Source: an uncultured Fibrobacter sp. (GTDB taxonomy: Bacteria > Fibrobacterota > Fibrobacteria > Fibrobacterales > Fibrobacteraceae). From it: 8,425 bases of DNA. The notes under the pieces were generated by a model. The model worked only from the letters and a program-made list of their open reading frames with translations, searched no databases and had not been told where the DNA came from. Both the position numbers and the translations under genes were made by a program. The DNA lies in the NCBI GenBank assembly GCA_937891805.1, contig CALATK010000083.1, positions 1 through 8,425 on the forward strand. Direction: 5' to 3'. This document shows, piece by piece, positions 1 to 6,121 of the stretch. Each line of letters opens with the position of its first letter. The stretch's first letter is position 1.

Positions 1-31
1 CACAAAAGCGAAGCCCCGCACAAGACGGGGC
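1..31 (-). terminator. Terminator-like hairpin at the left edge, pointing left
   Basis: GCCCCG at 13-18 pairs with CGGGGC at 26-31 around the 7-base loop CACAAGA. Read on the minus strand, the stem is followed by TTCGCTTTTG, a short T-rich tail like that of an intrinsic terminator. A minus-strand frame just upstream ends in a lysine-rich tail (RKKASK) with its stop at 38-40, which is how a real gene end would look. The same bases are also open in the cysT frame, but permeases of this family have nothing resembling the residues encoded by 2-31. The hairpin may therefore come from another locus joined here. Its function is uncertain. Confidence 0.4.
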
Positions 32-505
32 AATAAATTACTTGGATGCTTTTTTGCGAATTTCGGAATCAAGATTGCGTTTACGCGCATCGGCATCACG
101 GTAGCGCTGGTGTTTATCGGCATTCCGTTCGTAGTTCGCGCGGTGCAACCGGTGCTTGAAAAACTGGACCCCGCCTACGAAGAGGCCGCGGGAGTGCTGG
201 GCGCAAGCCGCACGCGGATTTTCTGGAAGGTCATTTTGCCGGAGCTGATTCCCGCCATCTTCACGGGTTTCGGGCTCGCTTTCGGGCGCTGCCTAGGCGA
301 ATACGGTAGCGTCGTGTTTATCGCTGGCAACATGCCCTTCGAAACCGAAATTGCACCGCTCATTATCATGTCGGAACTTCAGGAATACGACTATTCCAGC
401 GCGACGACGATTGCCCTCGTGATGCTGGTGGCGTCGTTCATCACACTGTTCCTGGTGAACGTGGTGCAGAACAGGAACGCCAAGATTCTCAAGGGAGGTA
501 GCTAA
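2..505 (+). CDS. cysT: Sulfate/thiosulfate ABC transporter permease CysT, C-terminal part
   Basis: This is one of the two inner-membrane permeases of the sulfate importer; it pairs with CysW and docks on the ATPase CysA. The 5' end is missing. The frame is open back to base 2, but convincing family sequence starts only near 59, with FGIKIAFT then GIPFVVRAVQPVLEKLD. The EAA loop that contacts the ATPase is visible as YEEAAGVLGASRTRIF (about bases 176-225). It is followed by the typical GRCLGEYGSVVFIAGNMPF stretch and a last hydrophobic segment (ALVMLVASFITLFLVNVV). About 150 residues are present of the roughly 275 usual for CysT. The GTG at 110 is an internal codon, not a start. The stop codon TAA overlaps the cysW ATG by one base, so the two are translationally coupled. 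E. coli calls this gene cysT or cysU. The identity is firm; the first 30-60 bases are doubtful. Confidence 0.9.
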   Translation, partial: TKAKPRTRRGNKLLGCFFANFGIKIAFTRIGITVALVFIGIPFVVRAVQPVLEKLDPAYEEAAGVLGASRTRIFWKVILPELIPAIFTGFGLAFGRCLGEYGSVVFIAGNMPFETEIAPLIIMSELQEYDYSSATTIALVMLVASFITLFLVNVVQNRNAKILKGGS

Positions 506-1347
506 TGAGTGCTGTTACGCAGAACGGGCTACATCGCGATACGAAAGGTTCCAAGCTGGTCAGGTATTCGCTGATCGGCATTAGCCTACTTTTCGTCTTC
601 TTGATGCTTATCCTCCCGCTGATTACGGTGATTACCGAGGCCTTTAAGCAGGGCTTTGCGGTGTACAGCAAGGCGGTTGCCGACGATTACACCATCAAGG
701 CGATTCTCTTGACGCTGGAGGCGTCGTTCTTTGCGGTCGCCATCAACACGGTCTTTGGCTTGTGTGCCGCATGGAGCCTCACGAAGTTCAAGTTCAAGGG
801 GAAAAAGATTCTCGCGACGCTCATCGACTTGCCGGTGACGGTTTCGCCGATTATCGCGGGTCTCATTTTCTTGCTCACGTTCGGCCGCCAGAGCCCGATT
901 TTCCCGCTGTTGCAGGATGCCGACATCAAGATTGTCTTTGCAGTGCCGGGAATCGTGCTCGCGACAATTTTCGTGACGTTCCCGTTCATTTCCCGCGAAC
1001 TGATTCCGGTGCTGGAATCGCAGGGAACCGACGAGGAGGAGGCTGCGGCACTGATGGGAGCGAAGGGTTTCACGATTTTTAGGCGCATTACCTTCCCGCA
1101 TATCAAGTGGGCGTTCCTTTACGGCGTGGTGCTTTGTGCGGCGCGTGCCATGGGCGAATTCGGTGCTGTGTCTGTCATTTCGGGCCACTTGCGCGGAAAG
1201 ACGAACACGCTCCCGCTCCATGTGGAAATCCTTTTTAACGAGTTCCAGTACGTGCCTGCGTTTGCGGTGGCGTCGATACTGGTGATGCTTGCCATTCTCA
1301 TTCTGGTTGCTCGAAGCGTCATTGAACATAAGGGAAGAAAGAAATAG
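505..1347 (+). CDS. cysW: Sulfate/thiosulfate ABC transporter permease CysW
   Basis: Second permease of the sulfate importer, 280 residues, close to the roughly 290 of E. coli CysW. The N-terminal 20 residues are polar and cytoplasmic. Membrane segments follow at about 21-45, 66-90, 105-127, 143-162, 203-225 and 250-270. The EAA loop for CysA contact is at 178-200 (EEEAAALMGAKGFTIFRR). The C-terminal RAMGEFGAVSVISGHLRG (214-231) and the later LPLHVEILFNEF are typical of CysW rather than CysT. The start ATG at 505 is supported by a strong Shine-Dalgarno site, GGGAGGT at 493-499, and by the one-base overlap with cysT. The cysA start lies 17 bases after the stop, so the three form one operon. 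The substrate (sulfate or thiosulfate) is inferred from family and context. Confidence 0.93.
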   Translation: MSAVTQNGLHRDTKGSKLVRYSLIGISLLFVFLMLILPLITVITEAFKQGFAVYSKAVADDYTIKAILLTLEASFFAVAINTVFGLCAAWSLTKFKFKGKKILATLIDLPVTVSPIIAGLIFLLTFGRQSPIFPLLQDADIKIVFAVPGIVLATIFVTFPFISRELIPVLESQGTDEEEAAALMGAKGFTIFRRITFPHIKWAFLYGVVLCAARAMGEFGAVSVISGHLRGKTNTLPLHVEILFNEFQYVPAFAVASILVMLAILILVARSVIEHKGRKK

Positions 1348-1364
1348 CCTTGAAAGGAGATTTT

Positions 1365-2423
1365 ATGTACGTCGAACTCAAACATATCAACAAGCATTTC
1401 GGAAATTTCAAGGCCTCGGACGATGTGACTGTCGGCATCGAGAAGGGGAAACTCATTGGCCTTCTGGGCCCGAGCGGTTCGGGCAAGACGACGATTCTCC
1501 GCATGATTGCAGGGCTCGAGAACCCGGACAGCGGCGAAATCATCATCAACGGGAAGGTCATCAACAATGTGCCCGCAAGCAAGCGCGGCATCGGGTTCGT
1601 ATTCCAGAGTTACGCCCTGTTCCGTTACATGACGGTCTTTGATAACGTGGCTTTTGGCCTCAAGATTGCGAAGAAACCGGCCAACGAAATCAAGGAACGT
1701 GTCCACGAACTCTTGGAACTGGTGGGCCTTTCCGGGCTCGAAAAACGTTACCCCAGCGAACTTTCGGGCGGGCAGCGCCAGCGTGTAGCCTTTGCGCGGG
1801 CGCTCGCTCCCAACCCGCAGCTTTTGCTCCTTGATGAACCTTTTGCGGCTATCGATGCGAAGGTGCGCCAGGAACTGCGCAGTTGGCTCAAGGGCATGAT
1901 ACAGAAGCTCGGCGTCACGAGCATTTTCGTGACCCACGACCAGGACGAGGCCATCGAAGTGGCCGACGAAATCATCATCACGAACAGGGGCCGCATCGAG
2001 CAGGTGGGCACTCCCTACGAGGTTTACAGCAGCCCGAAAACCGCCTTTACGGCATCGTTCTTCGGCCAGCCCAGCATTTTCAAGGACTACAGCCATTTCC
2101 GCCGTTTCGACATCCTTGAAAATGCGGAGAATGCGATTGTGCGCCCAGAATTCGTGAAGGTCACCAAGAAAAACGAAGTGCAGAAATACAAGAGTTCCGC
2201 TGAAGAAGGCGTTGTGGAAGAAGTGGATTTCCGCGGCTACGGTATTGAACTGCGCGTCCGCGTGAACGGGGTCTTGCTTACGGCCCGCCGGTCTTTCGAC
2301 CAGCCGAGAATCGATGTAGGCGAAGCCGTGGACGTGTTTATCTACCGCATGTTCGTGACCCAGGGCGACACCGCGACCCTGCTCGAAAACAAGTCCCTAC
2401 GCGATCCTGTGGTGGTGATTTAA
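1365..2423 (+). CDS. cysA: Sulfate/thiosulfate ABC transporter ATP-binding protein CysA
   Basis: ATPase that drives sulfate uptake through CysT/CysW; 352 residues from the ATG at 1365. That start is preferred over an in-frame TTG at 1350 because AAGGAGA at 1354-1360 is well placed for the ATG and would lie inside the coding region otherwise. Visible motifs are Walker A GPSGSGKTT (35-43), the Q-loop glutamine Q81, ABC signature LSGGQRQR (133-140), Walker B LLLLDEP (153-159), D-loop AAID (161-164) and the switch histidine H191. A C-terminal TOBE-type regulatory region runs from about 240 to 352, normal for the CysA/PotA/MalK group (E. coli CysA has 365). No binding-protein gene (sbp or cysP) is visible; it may lie upstream of the window. 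The NBD alone could be another importer of this group, but adjacency to cysT and cysW settles the call. Confidence 0.93.
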   Translation: MYVELKHINKHFGNFKASDDVTVGIEKGKLIGLLGPSGSGKTTILRMIAGLENPDSGEIIINGKVINNVPASKRGIGFVFQSYALFRYMTVFDNVAFGLKIAKKPANEIKERVHELLELVGLSGLEKRYPSELSGGQRQRVAFARALAPNPQLLLLDEPFAAIDAKVRQELRSWLKGMIQKLGVTSIFVTHDQDEAIEVADEIIITNRGRIEQVGTPYEVYSSPKTAFTASFFGQPSIFKDYSHFRRFDILENAENAIVRPEFVKVTKKNEVQKYKSSAEEGVVEEVDFRGYGIELRVRVNGVLLTARRSFDQPRIDVGEAVDVFIYRMFVTQGDTATLLENKSLRDPVVVI

Positions 2424-2480
2424 CGAACGGATGCGGTTTCGCTATAGAAAAAAATGATAATTCCGCATAAAAAATAAGTA

Positions 2481-2510
2481 TTGGACGGGGGTGAAATCCC
2501 GTTCTATATT
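2481..2510 (+). promoter_or_regulatory. Probable sigma-70-type promoter for the metY-sir operon
   Basis: TTGGAC at 2481-2486 and TATATT at 2505-2510 are separated by 18 bases, which is acceptable -35/-10 geometry. An A-rich run lies just upstream (2468-2477). Transcription would begin near 2517, about 30 bases before the metY ATG. The 122-base gap between cysA and metY is the only sizeable one before 5970, so a promoter is expected here. It has not been tested. Confidence 0.5.
2483..2504. promoter_or_regulatory. Inverted repeat in the promoter spacer, possible operator
   Basis: GGACGGG (2483-2489) pairs with CCCGTTC (2498-2504), a 7-base-pair stem with one G-T pair and an 8-base centre. It occupies the spacer between the proposed -35 and -10 boxes, the usual place for a repressor site. 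It lies upstream of the expected transcription start, so it would act as DNA rather than as an mRNA hairpin. It could instead be a weak terminator for cysA, but no T-run follows it. Confidence 0.3.
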
Positions 2511-2545
2511 TGGCTGCGGACGGAAATTGTACGGAGACATTCTGA

Positions 2546-3772
2546 ATGGATTTCAATACTGCTTTATTGCACCAGAATTTCGGTAGCGACCGATGTAGCG
2601 GTTCTACGCTTGCGCCCATTTACCAGGTGAGCGCCTTTTCGCAGGATTCCGCCGAAAAACTCGAAGCCGTATTCAACAACAAGGCTCCGGGATTTGCATA
2701 TACGCGCATCGCGAACCCCACGAACGATTCCTTTGAACGCCGAATTGCATCACTCGAGAAGGGTATCGGCGCGGTGGCCTGCTCTTCGGGCATGGCGGCA
2801 GTGACTATCTCGCTTTTGAACATTTTGCACGCGGGCGACGAAGTGATTGCGAGTGCCGGGCTCTTTGGCGGCACTATCGACCTGTTCCACGACCTGGAAG
2901 CGTTCGGCATCACGACGCGGTTCGTTACCGAAGTGACTGCTGAAAGTGTCCGCGAACAGCTGAACGAAAAGACAAAGGCGGTGTTTACCGAGCTTATCGG
3001 GAACCCGAAACTGAACGTTGTTGACTTGAAGGCCGTAGCGGATGCTGCCCACGAGGGCGGTGTCCCGTTCATTGTCGATAGCACGACGGCGACCCCGTAC
3101 CTTGTGCATCCCTTCGATTTCGGTGCCGACATCGTTGTGCATTCGTCTTCGAAGTACATTAACGGCAGCGGTTCTGCGATTAGCGGCCTCATTGTCGATA
3201 GCGGGAACTTCCCTTGGGATTACGCCCGCTACAAGGGCCTGGAAGAATACAGGCGTTTTGGCAAGTTCGCCTACATCGCGAAACTGCGCAACGGAATCTG
3301 GCGTAACGTGGGTTGCTGCGTTGCCCCGGCGACCTCTTTCCTGAATTCGCTCGGGCTTGAAACACTCGGACTCCGCATGGATCGCCTGTGCAGCAATGCG
3401 CTGCAACTCTCGGAATTTTTGCAGGGTTTTGATGGCGTTTCTGTCAACTATCCGGCCCTGAAAAGCAGCCCCTATTACGACCTGGTGCAGAAGCAACTTG
3501 GCGGCAGGGGTGGCGCAATCCTCACGATTGACGCGGGCACCAAGGAAAGGGCGTTCAAGCTGATTAACGGACTCAAGTATGCGACCATCGCCACCAATAT
3601 CGGCGATATCCGCACGCTGGTGATTCACCCGGAAAGCACCATCTTTACGCACAGTTCCAAGGAACAGAAGGAACATGCGGGAATTTTCGAAGGGACGATT
3701 CGCGTGAGCATCGGGATTGAGGACATCGAGGATTTGAAAGAAGATTTCGAACAGGCGATTAAGAATATTTAA
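2546..3772 (+). CDS. metY: O-acetylhomoserine sulfhydrylase (PLP-dependent), MetY type
   Basis: Cytoplasmic PLP enzyme of the Cys/Met metabolism family, 408 residues, close to the family's usual 400-430. It replaces the acetyl group of O-acetylhomoserine with sulfur to give homocysteine. Visible features are the PLP-contacting tyrosine Y52 in AYTRIANPTND, the phosphate-binding SSGMAA (80-85), D178 in IVDST (pairs with the pyridine nitrogen), the Schiff-base lysine K203 in SSSKYINGSG, and a substrate-carboxylate arginine candidate R386 in IRVSIGIED. LNSLGLETLGLRMDRLCSNA (266-285) is characteristic of O-acetylhomoserine sulfhydrylases rather than cystathionine gamma-synthases. ATG 2546 follows ACGGAGA (2531-2537) at good spacing. 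Next to the sulfur-carrier genes, the sulfur donor may be a protein thiocarboxylate rather than free sulfide, as with Wolinella MetY; that is inference. A cystathionine gamma-synthase or methionine gamma-lyase is the less likely alternative. Confidence 0.88.
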   Translation: MDFNTALLHQNFGSDRCSGSTLAPIYQVSAFSQDSAEKLEAVFNNKAPGFAYTRIANPTNDSFERRIASLEKGIGAVACSSGMAAVTISLLNILHAGDEVIASAGLFGGTIDLFHDLEAFGITTRFVTEVTAESVREQLNEKTKAVFTELIGNPKLNVVDLKAVADAAHEGGVPFIVDSTTATPYLVHPFDFGADIVVHSSSKYINGSGSAISGLIVDSGNFPWDYARYKGLEEYRRFGKFAYIAKLRNGIWRNVGCCVAPATSFLNSLGLETLGLRMDRLCSNALQLSEFLQGFDGVSVNYPALKSSPYYDLVQKQLGGRGGAILTIDAGTKERAFKLINGLKYATIATNIGDIRTLVIHPESTIFTHSSKEQKEHAGIFEGTIRVSIGIEDIEDLKEDFEQAIKNI

Positions 3773-3812
3773 ACGGAGATGCCCGCCTTCGCGGGCATGA
3801 AAAAAACGGAGA
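3771..3812. repeat. Palindrome flanked by a 9-base direct repeat, between metY and sir
   Basis: ATGCCCGC (3779-3786) pairs perfectly with GCGGGCAT (3791-3798) around a CTTC loop, giving an 8-base-pair hairpin. AAACGGAGA occurs on both sides, at 3771-3779 and 3804-3812. The right copy serves as the Shine-Dalgarno site of the next gene. On the plus strand the stem is followed by A's, not T's, so it is not a normal forward terminator. Palindromes with this GCCCGC-loop-GCGGGC core are a common dispersed repeat type in many bacterial genomes. The hairpin may affect transcript stability between metY and sir. Confidence 0.6.
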
Positions 3813-3821
3813 CACAAAAAT

Positions 3822-4682
3822 ATGGCAACGGATTATGCAACTCTTAAAAAGGGCGGTTGGATGCGCCAGAAGCAGAAGAACAACTTCTCGCTTCGCGTGC
3901 GCGTCGTGGGCGGAAACCTGACCGCTACCCAGCTCGCTAAAATCGCGGAAGTCGCCGAAAAATACGGTGAAGGTTACGCTCATTTGACCTCCAGGCAGAG
4001 CGTCGAAATCCCGTTCATCAAGCTGGAAAACGTAGAAGACGTGAAGGCTGCCCTGGCCGAAGGCGGCGTGGAACCGGGCGTTTGCGGACCGCGCGTGCGC
4101 ACCATCACGGCGTGCCAGGGCGAAGCGGTTTGCCCGAGCGGCTGCATCGACACCTACGCGCTTGCAAAGGAACTCGACGACCGCTATTTTGCCCGCGAAC
4201 TCCCGCACAAGTTCAAGTTCGGCGTGACCGGTTGCCAGAACAACTGCCTCAAGGCCGAAGAAAACGACGTGGGCATCAAGGGTGCCATCAAGGTCAAGTG
4301 GCTTGAAGACAAGTGCATCGGTTGCGGGCTTTGCGCAAAGACTTGCCGCAAGGGAGCCATCAAGGTCGAAAACAAGAAGGTCATCTTCGACGAATCGCAG
4401 TGCAATTTCTGCGGTCGCTGCTACAAGTCTTGCCCGACGGACGCCTGGGAAGATACCCACGGCTATATCGTGTCCTTCGGCGGTCTTTTCGGCAACAACA
4501 TCAACAAGGGCGAAACGATTATCCCCTTCATCGAAGACAAGCAAAAACTGCTGGACATCTGCGATGCGGCCATCACGTTCTTTGCCGAGAACGCGAAACC
4601 CGGCGAACGCTTCAAGTACACTATCGACCGCATCGGTCGCGATGTCTTTGCGAAGAAAATTACGGAGGTTTACAATGGCTGA
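3822..4682 (+). CDS. Small siroheme sulfite reductase with embedded two-cluster ferredoxin domain
   Basis: Reduces sulfite to sulfide in the cytoplasm, with electrons probably entering through its own ferredoxin module. It has 286 residues, far shorter than the 550-570 of assimilatory CysI/NirA-type enzymes and near the size of AsrC and other small one-half sulfite reductases. The N-terminal ferredoxin-like half-domain (about 20-80) includes HLTSRQSVEIPFI (54-66). The siroheme-[4Fe-4S] ligands are C98-x5-C104 (ACQGEAVC) and C138-x3-C142 (GCQNNC). Two classic [4Fe-4S] motifs follow: C165, C168, C171, C175 and C194, C197, C200, C204. The ATG at 3822 follows ACGGAGA (3806-3812). The end overlaps the next gene by 8 bases. 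It matches the Sir role in the HcyS pathway. A dissimilatory enzyme (DsrAB) is unlikely, since there is one short subunit and a biosynthetic context. Confidence 0.88.
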   Translation: MATDYATLKKGGWMRQKQKNNFSLRVRVVGGNLTATQLAKIAEVAEKYGEGYAHLTSRQSVEIPFIKLENVEDVKAALAEGGVEPGVCGPRVRTITACQGEAVCPSGCIDTYALAKELDDRYFARELPHKFKFGVTGCQNNCLKAEENDVGIKGAIKVKWLEDKCIGCGLCAKTCRKGAIKVENKKVIFDESQCNFCGRCYKSCPTDAWEDTHGYIVSFGGLFGNNINKGETIIPFIEDKQKLLDICDAAITFFAENAKPGERFKYTIDRIGRDVFAKKITEVYNG

Positions 4683-4923
4683 AGAATTCAAAATTGACGA
4701 TACCATCGACATTACCGATGTCGTGTGCCCGACTACTTTCGTGAAGGCGAAGGTCGCCCTCGAGGAACTGGAAGAAGGTCAAATCCTTTCTATCCGCCTG
4801 AACGACGGCGAACCGGTGCAGAACGTGCCGCGCAGCATCAAGGAAGAGGGACACGAAATCTTGAAACTCGACGACAACCAGGACGGCACCTTCACGCTCA
4901 TTGTGAAGAAGGTCGGAGATTAA
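4675..4923 (+). CDS. TusA/SirA-family sulfurtransferase-like protein
   Basis: Small protein of 82 residues, the normal size for the family. It has the conserved Cys-Pro pair C18-P19 in DITDVVCPTTFVKAKVALEE, the persulfide-carrying cysteine of TusA proteins, followed by the usual beta-strand region (about 36-41) and an NVPRSIKEEGHEI helix region (49-61). The ATG at 4675 lies inside the last codons of the sulfite reductase gene, with GGAGG at 4664-4668, so the two are translationally coupled. Family members pass sulfur as a persulfide between partners. Here the position between the sulfide producer and the sulfur carrier suggests a relay or chaperone role in thiocarboxylate formation, but that is inference. 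The in-frame region upstream of 4675 belongs to another frame of the reductase and is not part of this gene. Confidence 0.85.
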   Translation: MAEEFKIDDTIDITDVVCPTTFVKAKVALEELEEGQILSIRLNDGEPVQNVPRSIKEEGHEILKLDDNQDGTFTLIVKKVGD

Positions 4924-4928
4924 ATTGC

Positions 4929-4940
4929 GGGGCGCGCCCC
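4929..4940. repeat. Perfect 12-base GC palindrome before hcyS
   Basis: GGGGCGCGCCCC is fully self-complementary and fills most of the 30-base gap between the TusA-like gene and the sulfur-carrier gene. As RNA it can form a four-pair stem with a CGCG loop directly upstream of the AAGGAG site (4942-4947). It could be an RNA-processing or spacing element, or have no role. Confidence 0.4.
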
Positions 4941-4953
4941 CAAGGAGTATAAA

Positions 4954-5160
4954 ATGATTATTACTGTTGCAGGAAACCAGAAAGAATACAAGGACGGCCT
5001 CACCGTCGCAGAACTGATTGAAGCCGAGAAGATTGACAACCCGCTTTACGTGACGGTTTCGGTAAACGAGGAATTTGTCGAGGGCGGGGCCTTTGACAAG
5101 GCCGTGCTCAAGGACGGCGACAGCGTCGAGTTCCTCTACTTCATGGGAGGCGGCTGCTAA
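4954..5160 (+). CDS. hcyS: ThiS-like sulfur carrier protein with C-terminal GGG-Cys (HcyS-like)
   Basis: Ubiquitin-like beta-grasp sulfur carrier, 68 residues, the length of ThiS. The N-terminus (IITVAGNQKEYKDGLTVAEL) is the ThiS-type first hairpin and helix. The C-terminal VLKDGDSVEFLYFMGGGC (51-68) is the usual ThiS/MoaD tail. The tail is unusual: one cysteine (C68) follows glycines 65-67, whereas ThiS and MoaD end at Gly-Gly. Such a carrier must be trimmed before its glycine can be adenylated, and a JAMM protease suited to that is encoded nearby. In Wolinella succinogenes the HcyS precursor carries an extra alanine that HcyD removes. ATG 4954 has AAGGAG at 4942-4947, and the stop overlaps the next ATG by one base. 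It is probably not the thiamine carrier, because thiG, thiH and thiC are absent and a sulfhydrylase and JAMM protease are present. Confidence 0.85.
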   Translation: MIITVAGNQKEYKDGLTVAELIEAEKIDNPLYVTVSVNEEFVEGGAFDKAVLKDGDSVEFLYFMGGGC

Positions 5161-5969
5161 TGGCATTTACTAACGAACAGCTGGAGCGCTCCTCCCGCCA
5201 CATTATTCTCAAGGAAGTCGGCGCGAAGGGCCAGAAGAAGCTCCTGAACGCGAAGGTGCTGGTAATCGGTGCGGGTGGTCTCGGAGCCCCTGTAGCCATG
5301 TACCTTGCCGCCGCGGGCGTGGGCACCATCGGTATTGCCGATGCCGACGTAGTGGACCTTTCCAATCTGCAGCGCCAGATTATCCACGCTACGGCCGATG
5401 TGGGCAAGCCCAAGGTGCAGTCCGCGAAAGAGACGATGGAAGCGATGAACCCCGATGTGAAGGTCATTACCTACCACACCTTCGTCACCAGCGACAACAT
5501 CCTCGACCTCATCAAGGATTACGATTTTATTATCGACGGCACGGACAATTTCCCGGCAAAGTTCCTCATCAACGATGCTTGCGTGATGGCGAAGAAACCT
5601 TTCTCCCATGCGGGAATCATCCGCTTCCAGGGACAGCTCATGACGTATGTTCCGGGCCAGGGGCCTTGCTACCGCTGCGTATTCAAGGAACCCCCTCCGA
5701 AAGATGCCGTGCCGACCTGCAAGCAGGCGGGCGTGATTGGCGCCATGGGCGGCGTTATCGGAAGCCTTCAGGCGATGGAAGCGGTCAAGTACATTCTCGG
5801 CGTGGGCAACCTGCTTACGGGCTACCTGCTCACCTACAATGCGCTCACCATGGAATTCCGCAAGGTGAAACTCCCGACGCATACCGAAGACTGCGCTGTT
5901 TGCGGCACGCACCCGACCATCACCCAGCTCATCGACTACGAACAGGCGGTTTGCGATTTGAAGCACTAG
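5160..5969 (+). CDS. hcyF: ThiF/MoeB/HesA-family adenylating enzyme for the sulfur carrier (HcyF-like)
   Basis: E1-like enzyme, 269 residues, the size of MoeB. It uses ATP to adenylate the C-terminal glycine of its carrier so that sulfide or a persulfide can attack. Visible features: RSSRHIILKEVG (10-21), the nucleotide-binding glycine motif VLVIGAGGLGAPVA (33-46), D61/D62 with NLQRQ (69-73) and K84 for ATP contacts, the Mg-binding aspartate region IIDGTDN (124-130), and zinc ligands C170-x2-C173 plus C245-x2-C248. A cysteine at the position of the family's reactive residue is C187 (PTCKQAG). The gene starts one base inside the hcyS stop codon, tying the two partners together. The annotation could equally read ThiF or MoeB; HcyF is chosen for the context. 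Confidence 0.88.
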   Translation: MAFTNEQLERSSRHIILKEVGAKGQKKLLNAKVLVIGAGGLGAPVAMYLAAAGVGTIGIADADVVDLSNLQRQIIHATADVGKPKVQSAKETMEAMNPDVKVITYHTFVTSDNILDLIKDYDFIIDGTDNFPAKFLINDACVMAKKPFSHAGIIRFQGQLMTYVPGQGPCYRCVFKEPPPKDAVPTCKQAGVIGAMGGVIGSLQAMEAVKYILGVGNLLTGYLLTYNALTMEFRKVKLPTHTEDCAVCGTHPTITQLIDYEQAVCDLKH

Positions 5970-5970
5970 A

Positions 5971-6093
5971 AAGTGGTTAGTATGCAGTGGTTAGTAAACA
6001 GTGGTTAGGCCGTCAGGCCGTAAACAGGAACGCTGATATCAAGATGTCCTTTTTTGCATATCCTAGCCACCAACCACTAATCACTAACCACTT
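5971..6093. repeat. Opposed arrays of a GTGGTTAG repeat between hcyF and hcyD
   Basis: The left arm (5971-6009) has three copies of GTGGTTAG, starting at 5973, 5987 and 6001. The right arm (6062-6093) carries the same repeat inverted, including CTAACCACTT (6084-6093), the exact complement of AAGTGGTTAG at 5971-5980. A second match pairs 5991-6009 with 6062-6080, 13 of 19 positions. The arms enclose about 52 bases containing GGCC-GTCA-GGCC (6008-6019) and a T6 run (6050-6055). Together they could fold into a long imperfect hairpin. The pattern looks like a dispersed intergenic repeat. I see no RNA gene and no convincing promoter in this 152-base gap, so whether hcyD shares the upstream transcript is open. 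Confidence 0.65.
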
Positions 6094-6121
6094 GCTGCGA
6101 CTTTATGCCTAGAGGTTTTCA

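Noticed and set aside
586..1329. Long minus-strand frame inside cysW
   Set aside because: Arg/His/Gln/Glu-rich, low-complexity translation on the reverse of a clear permease gene; a codon-bias shadow.
1350..1364. TTG start for cysA
   Set aside because: It would put the Shine-Dalgarno site inside the gene; the ATG at 1365 fits the family N-terminus.
1119..2096. 325-residue minus-strand frame across cysW and cysA
   Set aside because: It crosses two well-supported genes, has no motif of its own and no ribosome site.
2424..2545. SAM or other sulfur riboswitch upstream of metY
   Set aside because: The likely transcript leader is only about 30 bases, too short for a known class, and the one hairpin lies upstream of the probable start site.
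3779..3798. Intrinsic terminator between metY and sir
   Set aside because: The hairpin is followed by A's on the plus strand and by no real T-run on the minus strand.
2750..4712. Two long minus-strand frames opposite metY and sir
   Set aside because: Both are antisense to conserved genes. The peptide pieces HAREGGH and CPRRRAS come from the palindrome at 3779-3798 and are a known kind of spurious translation.
4282..4923. A 213-residue version of the TusA-like gene
   Set aside because: The extra N-terminus is an Arg/Ser-rich alternative frame of the sulfite reductase; the ATG at 4675 has GGAGG and gives the family's normal length.
5157..5966. 269-residue minus-strand frame mirroring hcyF
   Set aside because: It copies the hcyF extent exactly in the opposite direction, which marks a shadow frame.
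5971..6093. CRISPR array
   Set aside because: The repeat unit is only 8-9 bases, spacers are 5-6 bases, and copies occur in both orientations; no cas gene is nearby.
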